Part shown: positions 9,182 through 16,440 of the stretch, piece by piece | Position numbering within the stretch: position 1 is the first letter of the stretch | Layout: every line of letters starts with the position of its first letter | NCBI RefSeq assembly: GCF_042657365.1 | Contig: NZ_JBHSKT010000001.1 | Span: 655,057-719,056, forward strand | DNA: 64,000 nt | Source of the DNA: Adhaeribacter_A terreus | GTDB lineage: Bacteria; Bacteroidota; Bacteroidia; Cytophagales; Hymenobacteraceae | Direction of reading: 5' to 3' | The notes under the pieces: generated by a model | What the model was told of the DNA's origin: nothing | Database searches by the model: none | Seen by the model: only the letters and a program-made list of their open reading frames with translations | Made by a program: the position numbers and the translations under genes

Positions 9182-9210
9182 TTTTGTTGTTCAAAGAGAA
9201 GATTGCTTCC

Positions 9211-9239
9211 AAAAATGGTAGGCTTTTAACCCTAAAAAC
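9211..9239 (+). repeat. ACGSTA dispersed element, variant copy
   Basis: AAAAATGGTAGGCTTTT, then AACCCTAAAAAC. It lies 30 nt after the DUF4130 stop; the core carries T instead of C. Confidence 0.6.
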
Positions 9240-9283
9240 CCGCAGCGCTGCAACAGGAATTTAAAATTTAAGAAGGATATATA

Positions 9284-9367
9284 ATGGATGAAGTGAAATT
9301 AGCCAGGCTCTGCTTTTACCTAAGTTTAATTTTAGAAGAAGCTGAAAACGAACAAAACACCAGATAA
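9284..9367 (+). CDS. Possible 27-aa peptide
   Basis: ATG preceded by AGAAGGA 6 nt upstream, an unusually good Shine-Dalgarno match for this phylum. It encodes MDEVKLARLCFYLSLILEEA plus seven residues: a short amphipathic helix with an acidic end. An intrinsic terminator follows directly. No family recognised; it may be chance. Confidence 0.3.
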   Translation: MDEVKLARLCFYLSLILEEAENEQNTR

Positions 9368-9370
9368 AAG

Positions 9371-9411
9371 GAAACCCCAAAAGCCGTATAAAGCAGCATT
9401 TGGGGTTTTAT
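9371..9411. terminator. Bidirectional intrinsic terminator
   Basis: Arms AACCCCAAAAGC and GCATTTGGGGTTT flank a short loop, with A and T runs on either side. It serves the plus-strand DUF4130 unit and the converging minus-strand gene ending at 9428. Confidence 0.6.
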
Positions 9412-9427
9412 TATTTATGATCAGCAA

Positions 9428-10486
9428 TTAGCAATGCAAGGTAGGTAGAAGCTGGTCCAAAAGTTTGAAAAGTTCCTGGTTGCCGTTCTGATGGTAGTTT
9501 TGCAGGTTCACCTTGAAACTATTAACGTCGTAAAGAAAAGCCCGCAAATTATCTGGGGTAATTTCTTCGAAATGGCGGCCATAACCCAGTTTTTCTACAT
9601 AAGCCGCATTCATAAACTGCTCAAACTGGTTTTCCAGCGGAACAGAACAAATGGGTTTATGCAGATAAATGGCCTCGCTGATCAAAGAAAAACCGCCGTT
9701 GGTAATTACCGCTTTTGCGCTACTCAGATCATCTATAAATCCCTGCTCGCTGAATGCTTTTAGTTGTACATTGCCGTGCGTTTCCGTTTTATTGAACCCA
9801 TACACCCGGAATGTTTCCAGTGGTAATTCCTGCAACGTGCTTACAAGGTTCTTCTGCGAAGTGGAAGATTGATAAACCAATACGTGCGGGCCATTTGTTG
9901 CGGTAGCTTTCAGAATTGCATCGCGCATAATGGGGGCAACCAGCGTAGTTTGTTCCTTTTCTAAAAGCGCCGGGAAGAAAGAGGTGATGAGGTAATGCTG
10001 GCAGCGCGGTACTTTTGCCTGCACAATCCGCTTCCCGATCTGAAAGTTCTGTTTTTGCTTTTCCGGAATTTTAATATCGAGCTTTCCGCGGCTCATGATC
10101 TGCATATTATCGATGCTGATTATAGGCAGGTTGTGGTGTTTGGCAAAGAAATAACTAAACGATTCGAAATCGGAAATGACCAGCTCCGGTTCAAAGCCTT
10201 CCGCAATTTTCCGGTATTTGGCGAAATTGGTTTTTAGATTTTCCGGCGCGGTTTTCAGCGTATTGGTAAATGTTTTCAGTTTCGAAACCGCCGCATTTCT
10301 ATACGCCAGGTGGAAGCCTTTTATTTCGTGTACCCGCTCCGGGAAACTCTGGTTCAGCAACGCAAATGCCCGCGAACTGGAAACTACCTGCACATCGTGG
10401 CCTTTCTGTAAAAGATAGCGGATAATTACCTGGCTGCGGGTTGCGTGGCCCAAGCCTTCGCCGGGAACGCCGTAAAGTATTTTCAT
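9428..10486 (-). CDS. Glycosyltransferase of MurG/UDP-GT fold (TIGR00661-like)
   Basis: 352 aa. The N-terminal glycine-rich loop GVPGEGLGHATRSQV and the C-terminal donor-site block ITNGGFSLISEAIYLHKP fit the GT-B family of conserved hypotheticals related to MurG and archaeal MJ1255. No signal peptide or membrane helix is seen, so it is probably cytosolic or membrane-peripheral. Donor and acceptor are unknown; a role in glycolipid or cell-surface glycan synthesis is inferred. It is last in a run of co-directional minus genes. Confidence 0.82.
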   Translation of the reverse strand: MKILYGVPGEGLGHATRSQVIIRYLLQKGHDVQVVSSSRAFALLNQSFPERVHEIKGFHLAYRNAAVSKLKTFTNTLKTAPENLKTNFAKYRKIAEGFEPELVISDFESFSYFFAKHHNLPIISIDNMQIMSRGKLDIKIPEKQKQNFQIGKRIVQAKVPRCQHYLITSFFPALLEKEQTTLVAPIMRDAILKATATNGPHVLVYQSSTSQKNLVSTLQELPLETFRVYGFNKTETHGNVQLKAFSEQGFIDDLSSAKAVITNGGFSLISEAIYLHKPICSVPLENQFEQFMNAAYVEKLGYGRHFEEITPDNLRAFLYDVNSFKVNLQNYHQNGNQELFKLLDQLLPTLHC

Positions 10487-10523
10487 AGTGGCGGATTCTT
10501 TATTTCTGAGCAGGAATTTACGA

Positions 10524-10550
10524 AAAAATGGTAGGTTTTCAGCCTTTAAA
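10524..10550 (+). repeat. ACGSTA dispersed element, variant copy
   Basis: AAAAAATGGTAGGTTTT, then CAGCCTTTAAAAC. It fills the spacer between two minus-strand genes and overlaps the stop of the upstream one. Confidence 0.6.
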
Positions 10551-11400
10551 ACTTGTAGTCTTTATACGTTTTGGTAAATTCAGAAACCTGAATTGCCGGA
10601 TTTACCTGCAGGTTGTGGTACTCGTATTGTTCGAATAAACCTTTCTCGTCGTAAACTTTAATTACCACCGGCAAACCGTTCTTTTTATCTAAAAGCATCC
10701 AGATCTTCTTCGCATAATCCGTCGGGATCTTTATTTTCTGCCCGGCTTTTATATCGGTATAATCATCCAGACCCGGGTTTTTTTCCAGGATCATATATTC
10801 ACTTATTCTGAATTTCGCCGCAATATTGAGCACATTTTCGTTCGGGCCAACGGTATGTTCAACGTAACTGAAATTCGGGTTTTCGAGCGTAAGCTGGTAG
10901 CAATTTAAACCGTTCCAGTTTATGGGTTCGCCTGTTTTAAGCATGTTTCCGGATTGCTTACCATATTTTTTCAGCATGTAATCTGTAATAGCCAGTATCT
11001 GGCTGAAGCCCATTTCATGAATGGTATGGTGCTGCCCGCTACGCATGGTATTACTGTTCGGGTTCAGATTGATCGTGGTCCAGGGGAAGCTGCTGGGCCG
11101 GATAAAAGCTTCGTTATTATTTTGGCCCGAAACGAATAGCACTTCCATGCCGGGGTTAGGCGATTGATATTTCAGGTAAACTTTAAACGGTTTTTGCTGC
11201 AGTTTTACACTTGCCTTTTCGCTAATTAGTTTCCCCGCAATGCGTTCCTGTTTCTGTAAGGTGAATTTTAAAGTCTGAACATCTTTGCCCGCCTGCAGCA
11301 TTTCGTTTACCAACTGCCCGGCCGTTGGCGTAGCCGCTTGAAAAGAGAACGAACATACAAGTGCCAGCAAAGAACACAGGAACAGGAAGCACTTTTTCAT
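10546..11400 (-). CDS. DUF1571-type periplasmic protein with internal LysM domain
   Basis: 284 aa. A signal peptide (MKKCFLFLCSLLALVCSFSF) is followed by a LolA/DUF1571-like half (KVYLKYQSPNPGMEVLFVSG). A complete LysM module sits near residues 181-226 (VEHTVGPNENVLNIAAKFRI and LKAGQ-like IKAGQKIKIP). The DUF1571 end then returns (KIWMLLDKKNGLPVVIKVYD). LysM binds peptidoglycan, so the protein may be tethered to the wall while handling a lipid or lipoprotein; that function is inferred. It lies 23 nt after a YdeI-like gene. Confidence 0.75.
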   Translation of the reverse strand: MKKCFLFLCSLLALVCSFSFQAATPTAGQLVNEMLQAGKDVQTLKFTLQKQERIAGKLISEKASVKLQQKPFKVYLKYQSPNPGMEVLFVSGQNNNEAFIRPSSFPWTTINLNPNSNTMRSGQHHTIHEMGFSQILAITDYMLKKYGKQSGNMLKTGEPINWNGLNCYQLTLENPNFSYVEHTVGPNENVLNIAAKFRISEYMILEKNPGLDDYTDIKAGQKIKIPTDYAKKIWMLLDKKNGLPVVIKVYDEKGLFEQYEYHNLQVNPAIQVSEFTKTYKDYKF

Positions 11401-11423
11401 AGGTAAACCCTAGCATTTTTAAA

Positions 11424-12101
11424 TTATTTGCCCTTATCTATCGGATTTTTCAAGCCTTTATCGAGCTTCGCAATCGTTTCCAGTACGCGCTTTTCGCGGG
11501 TTTCTTCGCGTTTGGCTCCGGTTACCCAAGTCACATATTCTTTCTGGTTTGTAAAAGAAAGCTTCTCGAAAAATACAAAAGCCTCTTTGTTCTCCGCTAA
11601 AGCCTGCGCCAGGTCTTCCGGCAAATTTACAACCCGGTTTACCGTATCGATATAAGGCTTTTCAGGCTTTATCACCGTCTCAATGGAAGTGTCACGCAAA
11701 GCTCGCCGTACTTTCGTGGGTTTATCGCCTGCCAGCCTGAAACTGAAAGCCGACCATTTTTCATCGAGCGAGATCAGATTCAGGTATTGCCACTCTTCCG
11801 GCGAAACGCTGTCCCAACCTTTGTCGCGTGTCAGATCGGATTGGATCTTAGAAGCGCCTTTCGGGTAAGCTGCCCAAACAATGCCATTCGGCGCGAGTAC
11901 GTTTTTCACCACCGGCATCAGTTTATCTAAAGTCGCTTTATCGGGTGCGAAAAACAAGACCAGATCTGCCTGCCTTTCCGGAATAATAGAAACGGTATGG
12001 TTTTGGGCAAAAAAAGTCTGCCATTCAGCGCTCGCATTCAGCAATAAAATTTGCTGACCGAGCTGCAAACGCATTTTTTTCAGAAGAGCATTATCTGGCA
12101 T
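11424..12101 (-). CDS. YdeI/OmpD-associated family protein with DUF3052-like N-terminus
   Basis: 225 aa. The C-terminal part (NRVVNLPEDLAQALAENKEA, then SFTNQKEYVTWVTGAKREET) matches the bacteriocin-protection YdeI/OmpD-associated family. The N-terminal part (ADLVLFFAPDKATLDKLMPV, GIVWAAYPKGASK) resembles DUF3052-like small proteins with a Rossmann-like look. No signal peptide. The function in Bacteroidota is unknown. Probably co-transcribed with the following DUF1571 gene. Confidence 0.7.
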   Translation of the reverse strand: MPDNALLKKMRLQLGQQILLLNASAEWQTFFAQNHTVSIIPERQADLVLFFAPDKATLDKLMPVVKNVLAPNGIVWAAYPKGASKIQSDLTRDKGWDSVSPEEWQYLNLISLDEKWSAFSFRLAGDKPTKVRRALRDTSIETVIKPEKPYIDTVNRVVNLPEDLAQALAENKEAFVFFEKLSFTNQKEYVTWVTGAKREETREKRVLETIAKLDKGLKNPIDKGK

Positions 12102-12114
12102 ATCCGTTCAAATT

Positions 12115-12147
12115 GAAAAAAAATTGAGGCTGAAATTCAATTTTTGA
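12115..12147 (-). terminator. Probable intrinsic terminator
   Basis: Complementary arms AAAAATTGA and TCAATTTTT around GGCTGAAAT, followed on the minus strand by a T-run. It lies just after the stop of the membrane glycosyltransferase-like gene. Confidence 0.45.
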
Positions 12148-12160
12148 AAAGGTAAGATAG

Positions 12161-13918
12161 TTATTTTTTCGGCACGAAAGCCCGCACCAGTTCATCTTTG
12201 TAAACTTCCCGGTAAAGCGAATCGGCAATTGTTTCCGGGAATTTCTTCTGAAGCTCGATCACCACGTAATCGTATTTTTCGGTTTTGTCCGTCACCACAT
12301 TATCGATCTGGACTTTCTTGCCAAAGCGCGCATACTCGTATTCCAGGAAAAGCTGGTAAAATGGTTCTTCCACGTAAACTTTCTTTGCATTACTTTGCTG
12401 AATTTGCATTACCAGCGCCGGGAAATTATAATACGGCTGCGGATAATCTTTCAGAAAAAACTCCGCTGCCGAAACCTGAAAACCGGCAAAAATCAGCGCG
12501 CCAAAAAACATAGCAACTGCACGCAATTGAAGGTTACGAACCAGGAATTTCAGCAGAAAACCAATTACCAAAGCAGCACCTAGGTAATCGAAAAAGCTTT
12601 TAAAAAACAGTACCCGTGGTGGCGGCAAAAGTAGCTGCGCGCGCATGAAGCCATAAACCACCACACTCGCCGCCAAAGCGAAGCCGATCAGCCAGTTACT
12701 TTGTTTCGGTAAATATTTTTTCAGCCAAGGCCGGTTCCGGAAAAGGAAAAGCAAGAGCAACGCGCTCATGGAGAAATAGAAAAACAGAATACCACCGCCA
12801 AATTTCCCGCCCATTAAAAAACCTTGTCCTTCGCGCAGGTATAGCGGCAGTTGCTCCGAAAATTGTTCCGGCGTTAGCTGCCGTAGATACTTATTTCCGA
12901 AAAGAGCATCGAATCCGCTTACCAGCAACAAAGGCGCGTACAAAATTAACGTGCCAGCCAAGGCCGTAAATCCGGCCAGCACCATTTTCGGGATTTGTTG
13001 CCACTTCTTTTGCAAAAGAATATAAATACCCGCCACAAAAACGCAAACTGCAAACGGATACAAAAAAGTTGGCACGGTATAAAAACCTAAAGCCGAAAGC
13101 ATGCTGAAGATCGTCCAGTAAAATGCTTTTCCGGTTTGTAGCGCCCGAATAATGCTTCCAAAAGCCAGAACCGCCAGCAAAGTGAGTAAAATGTAACCAC
13201 GGCCTTGGGTAGCCAGAAACAACGTAAAACAGCCAAACCCAAACAAGCCCGCTGCCAGGTAAGCCGTGGTAAAGTCAGAAAAGCGTTTGATGAACAGGAA
13301 ACCGGAAAATGTTAAAAGTAAACTTAGAAGCAACGGCGGCAAACGCAGGATCCAGAAAGGCTCCGAAAAGAGGCTGGTTAAAGTCCAGGCCAGCAGGTTT
13401 TGCAATAGGTGGTTATTCGGGATAGGATAGAAGGTGGCCGTAGCGAAGATGCCATTCTGAATAAAAAGGAAATACGTAGCCGCTTCGTCGGTGTGAATCG
13501 GGAATTGAAACAGGTAATACAGCCGCTCGGCAATAATGAGCAGGAAGGTAAGTCCGGCAATAATTTTTTCTATCGTGCTCAGGCTATTTATTTCCTGCTG
13601 AATAATAAGGAAAACCTTCTTAGATAAACGCCCTGCTTTTTGGGGTAGCGCTATTAATTCATCCTGGAAAAACGCTAGCAAAATTGCCCCGAAAAGTATG
13701 CACAGTACCGGGTATGCGATCCGGATTAGATTGAATGTGGTTTGCGAAACCACCTGAACCGGCAACGTTACCTTCTGACCAGGCTCAAAATAAGTGATCT
13801 CCCCAAGTACGGCCACATCTTCCGGGTTATGGAAAAGGAAAAGCAGCCAGACAAAACCACCGCAAAGGAGTAAAAAGATCAGGCTGAAAAAGAATTGTTG
13901 CCGTAGGGAAGAAAGCAT
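12161..13918 (-). CDS. Polytopic membrane protein, GT39/ArnT-like glycosyltransferase candidate
   Basis: 585 aa with about ten or more hydrophobic helices and a large loop after the first pair. The first extracytoplasmic loop has the acidic motif HTDEAATYF, and the next region has NNHLLQNLL, typical of GT-C enzymes (ArnT/PMT family) that use polyprenyl-phosphate sugars. A soluble C-terminal domain of about 90 residues (KKVYVEEPFYQLFLEYEYAR) follows. Lipid A or surface-glycan glycosylation is an inference. It is preceded by the rplS terminator. Confidence 0.65.
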   Translation of the reverse strand: MLSSLRQQFFFSLIFLLLCGGFVWLLFLFHNPEDVAVLGEITYFEPGQKVTLPVQVVSQTTFNLIRIAYPVLCILFGAILLAFFQDELIALPQKAGRLSKKVFLIIQQEINSLSTIEKIIAGLTFLLIIAERLYYLFQFPIHTDEAATYFLFIQNGIFATATFYPIPNNHLLQNLLAWTLTSLFSEPFWILRLPPLLLSLLLTFSGFLFIKRFSDFTTAYLAAGLFGFGCFTLFLATQGRGYILLTLLAVLAFGSIIRALQTGKAFYWTIFSMLSALGFYTVPTFLYPFAVCVFVAGIYILLQKKWQQIPKMVLAGFTALAGTLILYAPLLLVSGFDALFGNKYLRQLTPEQFSEQLPLYLREGQGFLMGGKFGGGILFFYFSMSALLLLFLFRNRPWLKKYLPKQSNWLIGFALAASVVVYGFMRAQLLLPPPRVLFFKSFFDYLGAALVIGFLLKFLVRNLQLRAVAMFFGALIFAGFQVSAAEFFLKDYPQPYYNFPALVMQIQQSNAKKVYVEEPFYQLFLEYEYARFGKKVQIDNVVTDKTEKYDYVVIELQKKFPETIADSLYREVYKDELVRAFVPKK

Positions 13919-13954
13919 GCAGCAAGCTACAAAAAACGGCAGGTATTATAAAAC

Positions 13955-13988
13955 AAAAAGCCTGCTCCGGAATCGGAACAGGCTTTTT
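13955..13988 (-). terminator. Intrinsic terminator of rplS
   Basis: Arms AAAAAGCCTGCTCCG and CGGAACAGGCTTTTT (one mismatch) with a 4-nt loop, then a T-run on the minus strand, directly after the rplS stop. Confidence 0.8.
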
Positions 13989-14013
13989 GCAAACTAAAGG
14001 AAATTTATGAAAA

Positions 14014-14370
14014 CTATTTTCTTCTTTCTTTGATACGGGAAGCTTTACCAGACAGACCACGCAGATAGAACAGACGTGCACGACGTACAACACCTCTTCT
14101 TACTAACTCGATCTTCTCGATGTTTGGCGACAGTAAAGGGAAAATTCTTTCCAGACCGATCTGGTTAGAAACTTTACGTACAGTAAACGTTTCACCGTTG
14201 GTGTTAACGTTACGACGCTGAATCACCACGCCCTGGAACTGCTGGATTCTTTCTTTGTTACCTTCACGGATCTTCACGTGAATGTTTACAGTATCGCCTG
14301 CTGAGAAATTTGGAATAGAGGCGCGTTTTTCGTTGAATTCTTCTTTAACTAAATCTAACAGTAGGCTCAT
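14014..14370 (-). CDS. rplS: 50S ribosomal protein L19
   Basis: 118 aa cytosolic ribosomal protein at the 30S-50S interface. Recognised by FSAGDTVNIHVKIREGNKER, IQQFQGVVIQRR and GLERIFPLLSPNIEKIELVR. The start MSLLLDLVKEEF at 14370 follows the family; an upstream in-frame ATG at 14418 would overlap the promoter. It lies 119 nt after trmD and has its own predicted promoter and terminator, so it can be expressed separately from rpsP-rimM-trmD. Confidence 0.97.
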   Translation of the reverse strand: MSLLLDLVKEEFNEKRASIPNFSAGDTVNIHVKIREGNKERIQQFQGVVIQRRNVNTNGETFTVRKVSNQIGLERIFPLLSPNIEKIELVRRGVVRRARLFYLRGLSGKASRIKERRK

Positions 14371-14415
14371 GGCTCTTTTAAAATATAAAAAATTCTTATT
14401 TCTGATTTCGGACTG

Positions 14416-14447
14416 CAAATATAAAACAATCTTACAAGTAAGACAAA
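14416..14447 (-). promoter_or_regulatory. Promoter of rplS
   Basis: On the minus strand TTTG (14444-14447), 20 nt, then TATATTTG (14416-14423). This is an exact TAnnTTTG -7 box with good spacing, 46 nt before the rplS start. Confidence 0.6.
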
Positions 14448-14489
14448 TGCAATCTATTAAAATTTATTAATATGCTTATAATCAGCAGA

Positions 14490-15167
14490 TTAATCGGTTA
14501 AAAGGTCGGGCCGGCGGGCTTTGGTACGGGCTAATGCCTGCTCAAAACGCCATTCCTCAATTTTGGGCTGGTTTCCGGAAAGTAGAATATCTGGCACTTG
14601 CATGCCTTCGTATTCAGCGGGTCTGGTATAAACCGGCGGTGCCAGCAAGCCATCCTGAAAGGAATCAGTCAAAGCCGAAGATTCATCGTTCAGCACGCCC
14701 GGAATGATCCGGATCAAAGCATCGGCTAAAACCGCAGCCCCTAATTCACCACCCGAAAGTACGTAATCACCAATGCTGATCTCGTGGGTAATGAATTTCT
14801 CGCGCACGCGTTCGTCCACGCCTTTGTAATGCCCGCAAAGGATTATTACGTTCTCCAGCAGCGATAAACGGTTTACCAGCGGTTGTTTCAGTTGCTCGCC
14901 ATCGGGTGTCATGTAAATAACCGCGTCATAATTCCGTTCGGCTTTTAATCCACTCAGGCATTTATCTATCGGTTCGATCATCATAACCATGCCTGCGCCG
15001 CCGCCAAACGCATAATCGTCTATCTGGCCGTGTTTGTTTATGGCAAACTTGCGCAGATCGTGCAAATGCACTTCGGCAATACCTTTTTCCTGCGCGCGCT
15101 TCAAGATAGAATGCGTAAAGAAACTGGTTAGCAAATCGGGCTGACAACTGATAATATCGATCCGCAT
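14490..15167 (-). CDS. trmD: tRNA (guanine-N1-)-methyltransferase
   Basis: 225 aa. SAM-dependent SPOUT enzyme that makes m1G37 in tRNAs and prevents +1 frameshifting. It begins MRIDIISCQPDLLTSFF and has the trefoil-knot segments LCGHYKGVDERV and SIGDYVLSGGE, plus the conserved N-terminal YAFGGGAGMVM. It starts 3 nt after the rimM stop, in the standard rpsP-rimM-trmD operon. Length is normal for the family. Confidence 0.97.
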   Translation of the reverse strand: MRIDIISCQPDLLTSFFTHSILKRAQEKGIAEVHLHDLRKFAINKHGQIDDYAFGGGAGMVMMIEPIDKCLSGLKAERNYDAVIYMTPDGEQLKQPLVNRLSLLENVIILCGHYKGVDERVREKFITHEISIGDYVLSGGELGAAVLADALIRIIPGVLNDESSALTDSFQDGLLAPPVYTRPAEYEGMQVPDILLSGNQPKIEEWRFEQALARTKARRPDLLTD

Positions 15168-15170
15168 AGC

Positions 15171-15755
15171 TTATTTTTCCTCCGAATAATCTTCGTCGCC
15201 GTCGTATTCTTCTTCGTGGCGATTGGTTGGCTGGGTGTACACTTCCATTAAACCATCCGGCATTTTCACGAAGATCTTTTTAGCAACTTTATCGGTTTTT
15301 AAAATAATATCGTCGGCAACCGGGATCAGAATTTCGTGGCCCTGGTATTCCATCGCCATTAAGTCCTGGTTCGGCATTTCGTAAAATTCCTTTACCGTGC
15401 CCAGTTCACCCAGATTTTCGTCAATCACCTGGTAACCAACCGTTTCGTGGAAGTAAAACTGATCATCATCCAGTTCCGGTAATTCCGAAAGTGGCAGGTA
15501 AAGCGTGGTCGATTTTAATTTCTCGGCCTCCGCAATGGTATTCAGATCTTCGAATTTGATAATGAATTTGGCGCCGGCCTGGGGTTCGATCCGTTCAATA
15601 AAAAAAGGAACCAGTTTGCCAGCCATAAGCAGGAAAACTGATTCCAGTTCTTCGTAATCTTCCGGGTAATCTACATCGAATAATGCAACTACCTGGCCTT
15701 TTACCCCATGCGTTTTGACGATATAGCCTAATTCAAAGCAATCATCTAACTTCAT
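15171..15755 (-). CDS. rimM: 16S rRNA processing / ribosome maturation factor RimM
   Basis: 194 aa. It assists 30S assembly by binding S19. The N-terminal beta-barrel begins MKLDDCFELGYIVKTHGVKG, and the PRC-barrel is seen around YFHETVGYQVIDENLGELG and DLMAMEYQGHEILIPV. The acidic tail (EEEYDGDEDYSEE) is unusual in degree but plausible. The start at 15755 fits the family; the upstream in-frame ATG at 15878 would overlap rpsP by over 100 nt. It follows the rpsP stop by 13 nt. Confidence 0.95.
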   Translation of the reverse strand: MKLDDCFELGYIVKTHGVKGQVVALFDVDYPEDYEELESVFLLMAGKLVPFFIERIEPQAGAKFIIKFEDLNTIAEAEKLKSTTLYLPLSELPELDDDQFYFHETVGYQVIDENLGELGTVKEFYEMPNQDLMAMEYQGHEILIPVADDIILKTDKVAKKIFVKMPDGLMEVYTQPTNRHEEEYDGDEDYSEEK

Positions 15756-15768
15756 GGAAATGGGTTTA

Positions 15769-16317
15769 TTAAGCTTCCGTTTCTTCGGTAGCTTCGCCTT
15801 CAGTTGCAGCCGGAGTTTCCTCGCCAGCTTCTTCTGTAGTAGCTTCAGCAACCGGAGCAGGAGCGTTTTTCTTAGCAATTGCAGCAGCGCGGTCAGCGTT
15901 AACTTTCGCTTCAGCAGCTAAAGCAGCTTTCTTCGCATCCGCTTTCTTCTGGCTTAAAGATTCTTTCTTGCCAGTGATCTTAGCTTCTTTGTTAGCTGTC
16001 CACTCTTCAAATTTGGCATCAGCAGCTTCTTGCGTTAAAGCGCCTTTGTTTACACCAATTTGTAAGTGTTTTTTGTAAAGGATACCACGGTAAGACAGCA
16101 TCGCACGAACCGTATCGGTTGGCTCAGCGCCTTTCATCACCCAGTCAAACGCTTTGTCCAGGTTGAAATTAATCGACGCTGGGTTGGTAAGCGGGTTGTA
16201 AGTACCTAATTTCTCGATGAAACGACCATCACGTGGTGAACGAGAATCTGCAACTACGATATCGTACATTGCAGCTTTTTTGCGGCCTCTGCGGGCCAGT
16301 CTGATTTTAACAGCCAT
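15769..16317 (-). CDS. rpsP: 30S ribosomal protein S16 with long C-terminal extension
   Basis: 182 aa against about 80-90 in most bacteria. The N-terminal core AVKIRLARRGRKKAAMYDIV and RDGRFIEKLGTYNPL is typical. The extra 90 residues are Ala/Lys/Glu-rich (KKADAKKAALAAEAKVNADR, ending EGEATEETEA); such extensions are common in Bacteroidota S16. First gene of the rpsP-rimM-trmD operon; a TACCTTTG -7 box lies 53 nt upstream. Confidence 0.97.
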   Translation of the reverse strand: MAVKIRLARRGRKKAAMYDIVVADSRSPRDGRFIEKLGTYNPLTNPASINFNLDKAFDWVMKGAEPTDTVRAMLSYRGILYKKHLQIGVNKGALTQEAADAKFEEWTANKEAKITGKKESLSQKKADAKKAALAAEAKVNADRAAAIAKKNAPAPVAEATTEEAGEETPAATEGEATEETEA

Positions 16318-16369
16318 ATTGGTTAACTAATTGTTATAGCGACGGAACCCGTCCGTCTTTTTGAGTCTG

Positions 16370-16377
16370 CAAAGGTA
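16370..16377 (-). promoter_or_regulatory. -7 promoter box of the rpsP operon
   Basis: Minus-strand TACCTTTG, an exact TAnnTTTG match 53 nt before rpsP. The expected -33 region falls at the edge of an ACGSTA element rather than on a clear TTG. Confidence 0.5.
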
Positions 16378-16396
16378 CAGAATTATTTCCGAATAA

Positions 16397-16426
16397 AAAA
16401 CGGTAGGGTAAATGCCCGAAAAAGTC
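16397..16426 (+). repeat. ACGSTA dispersed element, copy
   Basis: AAAACGGTAGGGTAAAT, then GCCCGAAAAAGTC. It overlaps the -33 region of the rpsP promoter in antisense orientation. Confidence 0.75.
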
Positions 16427-16440
16427 AGAACACATGATTT

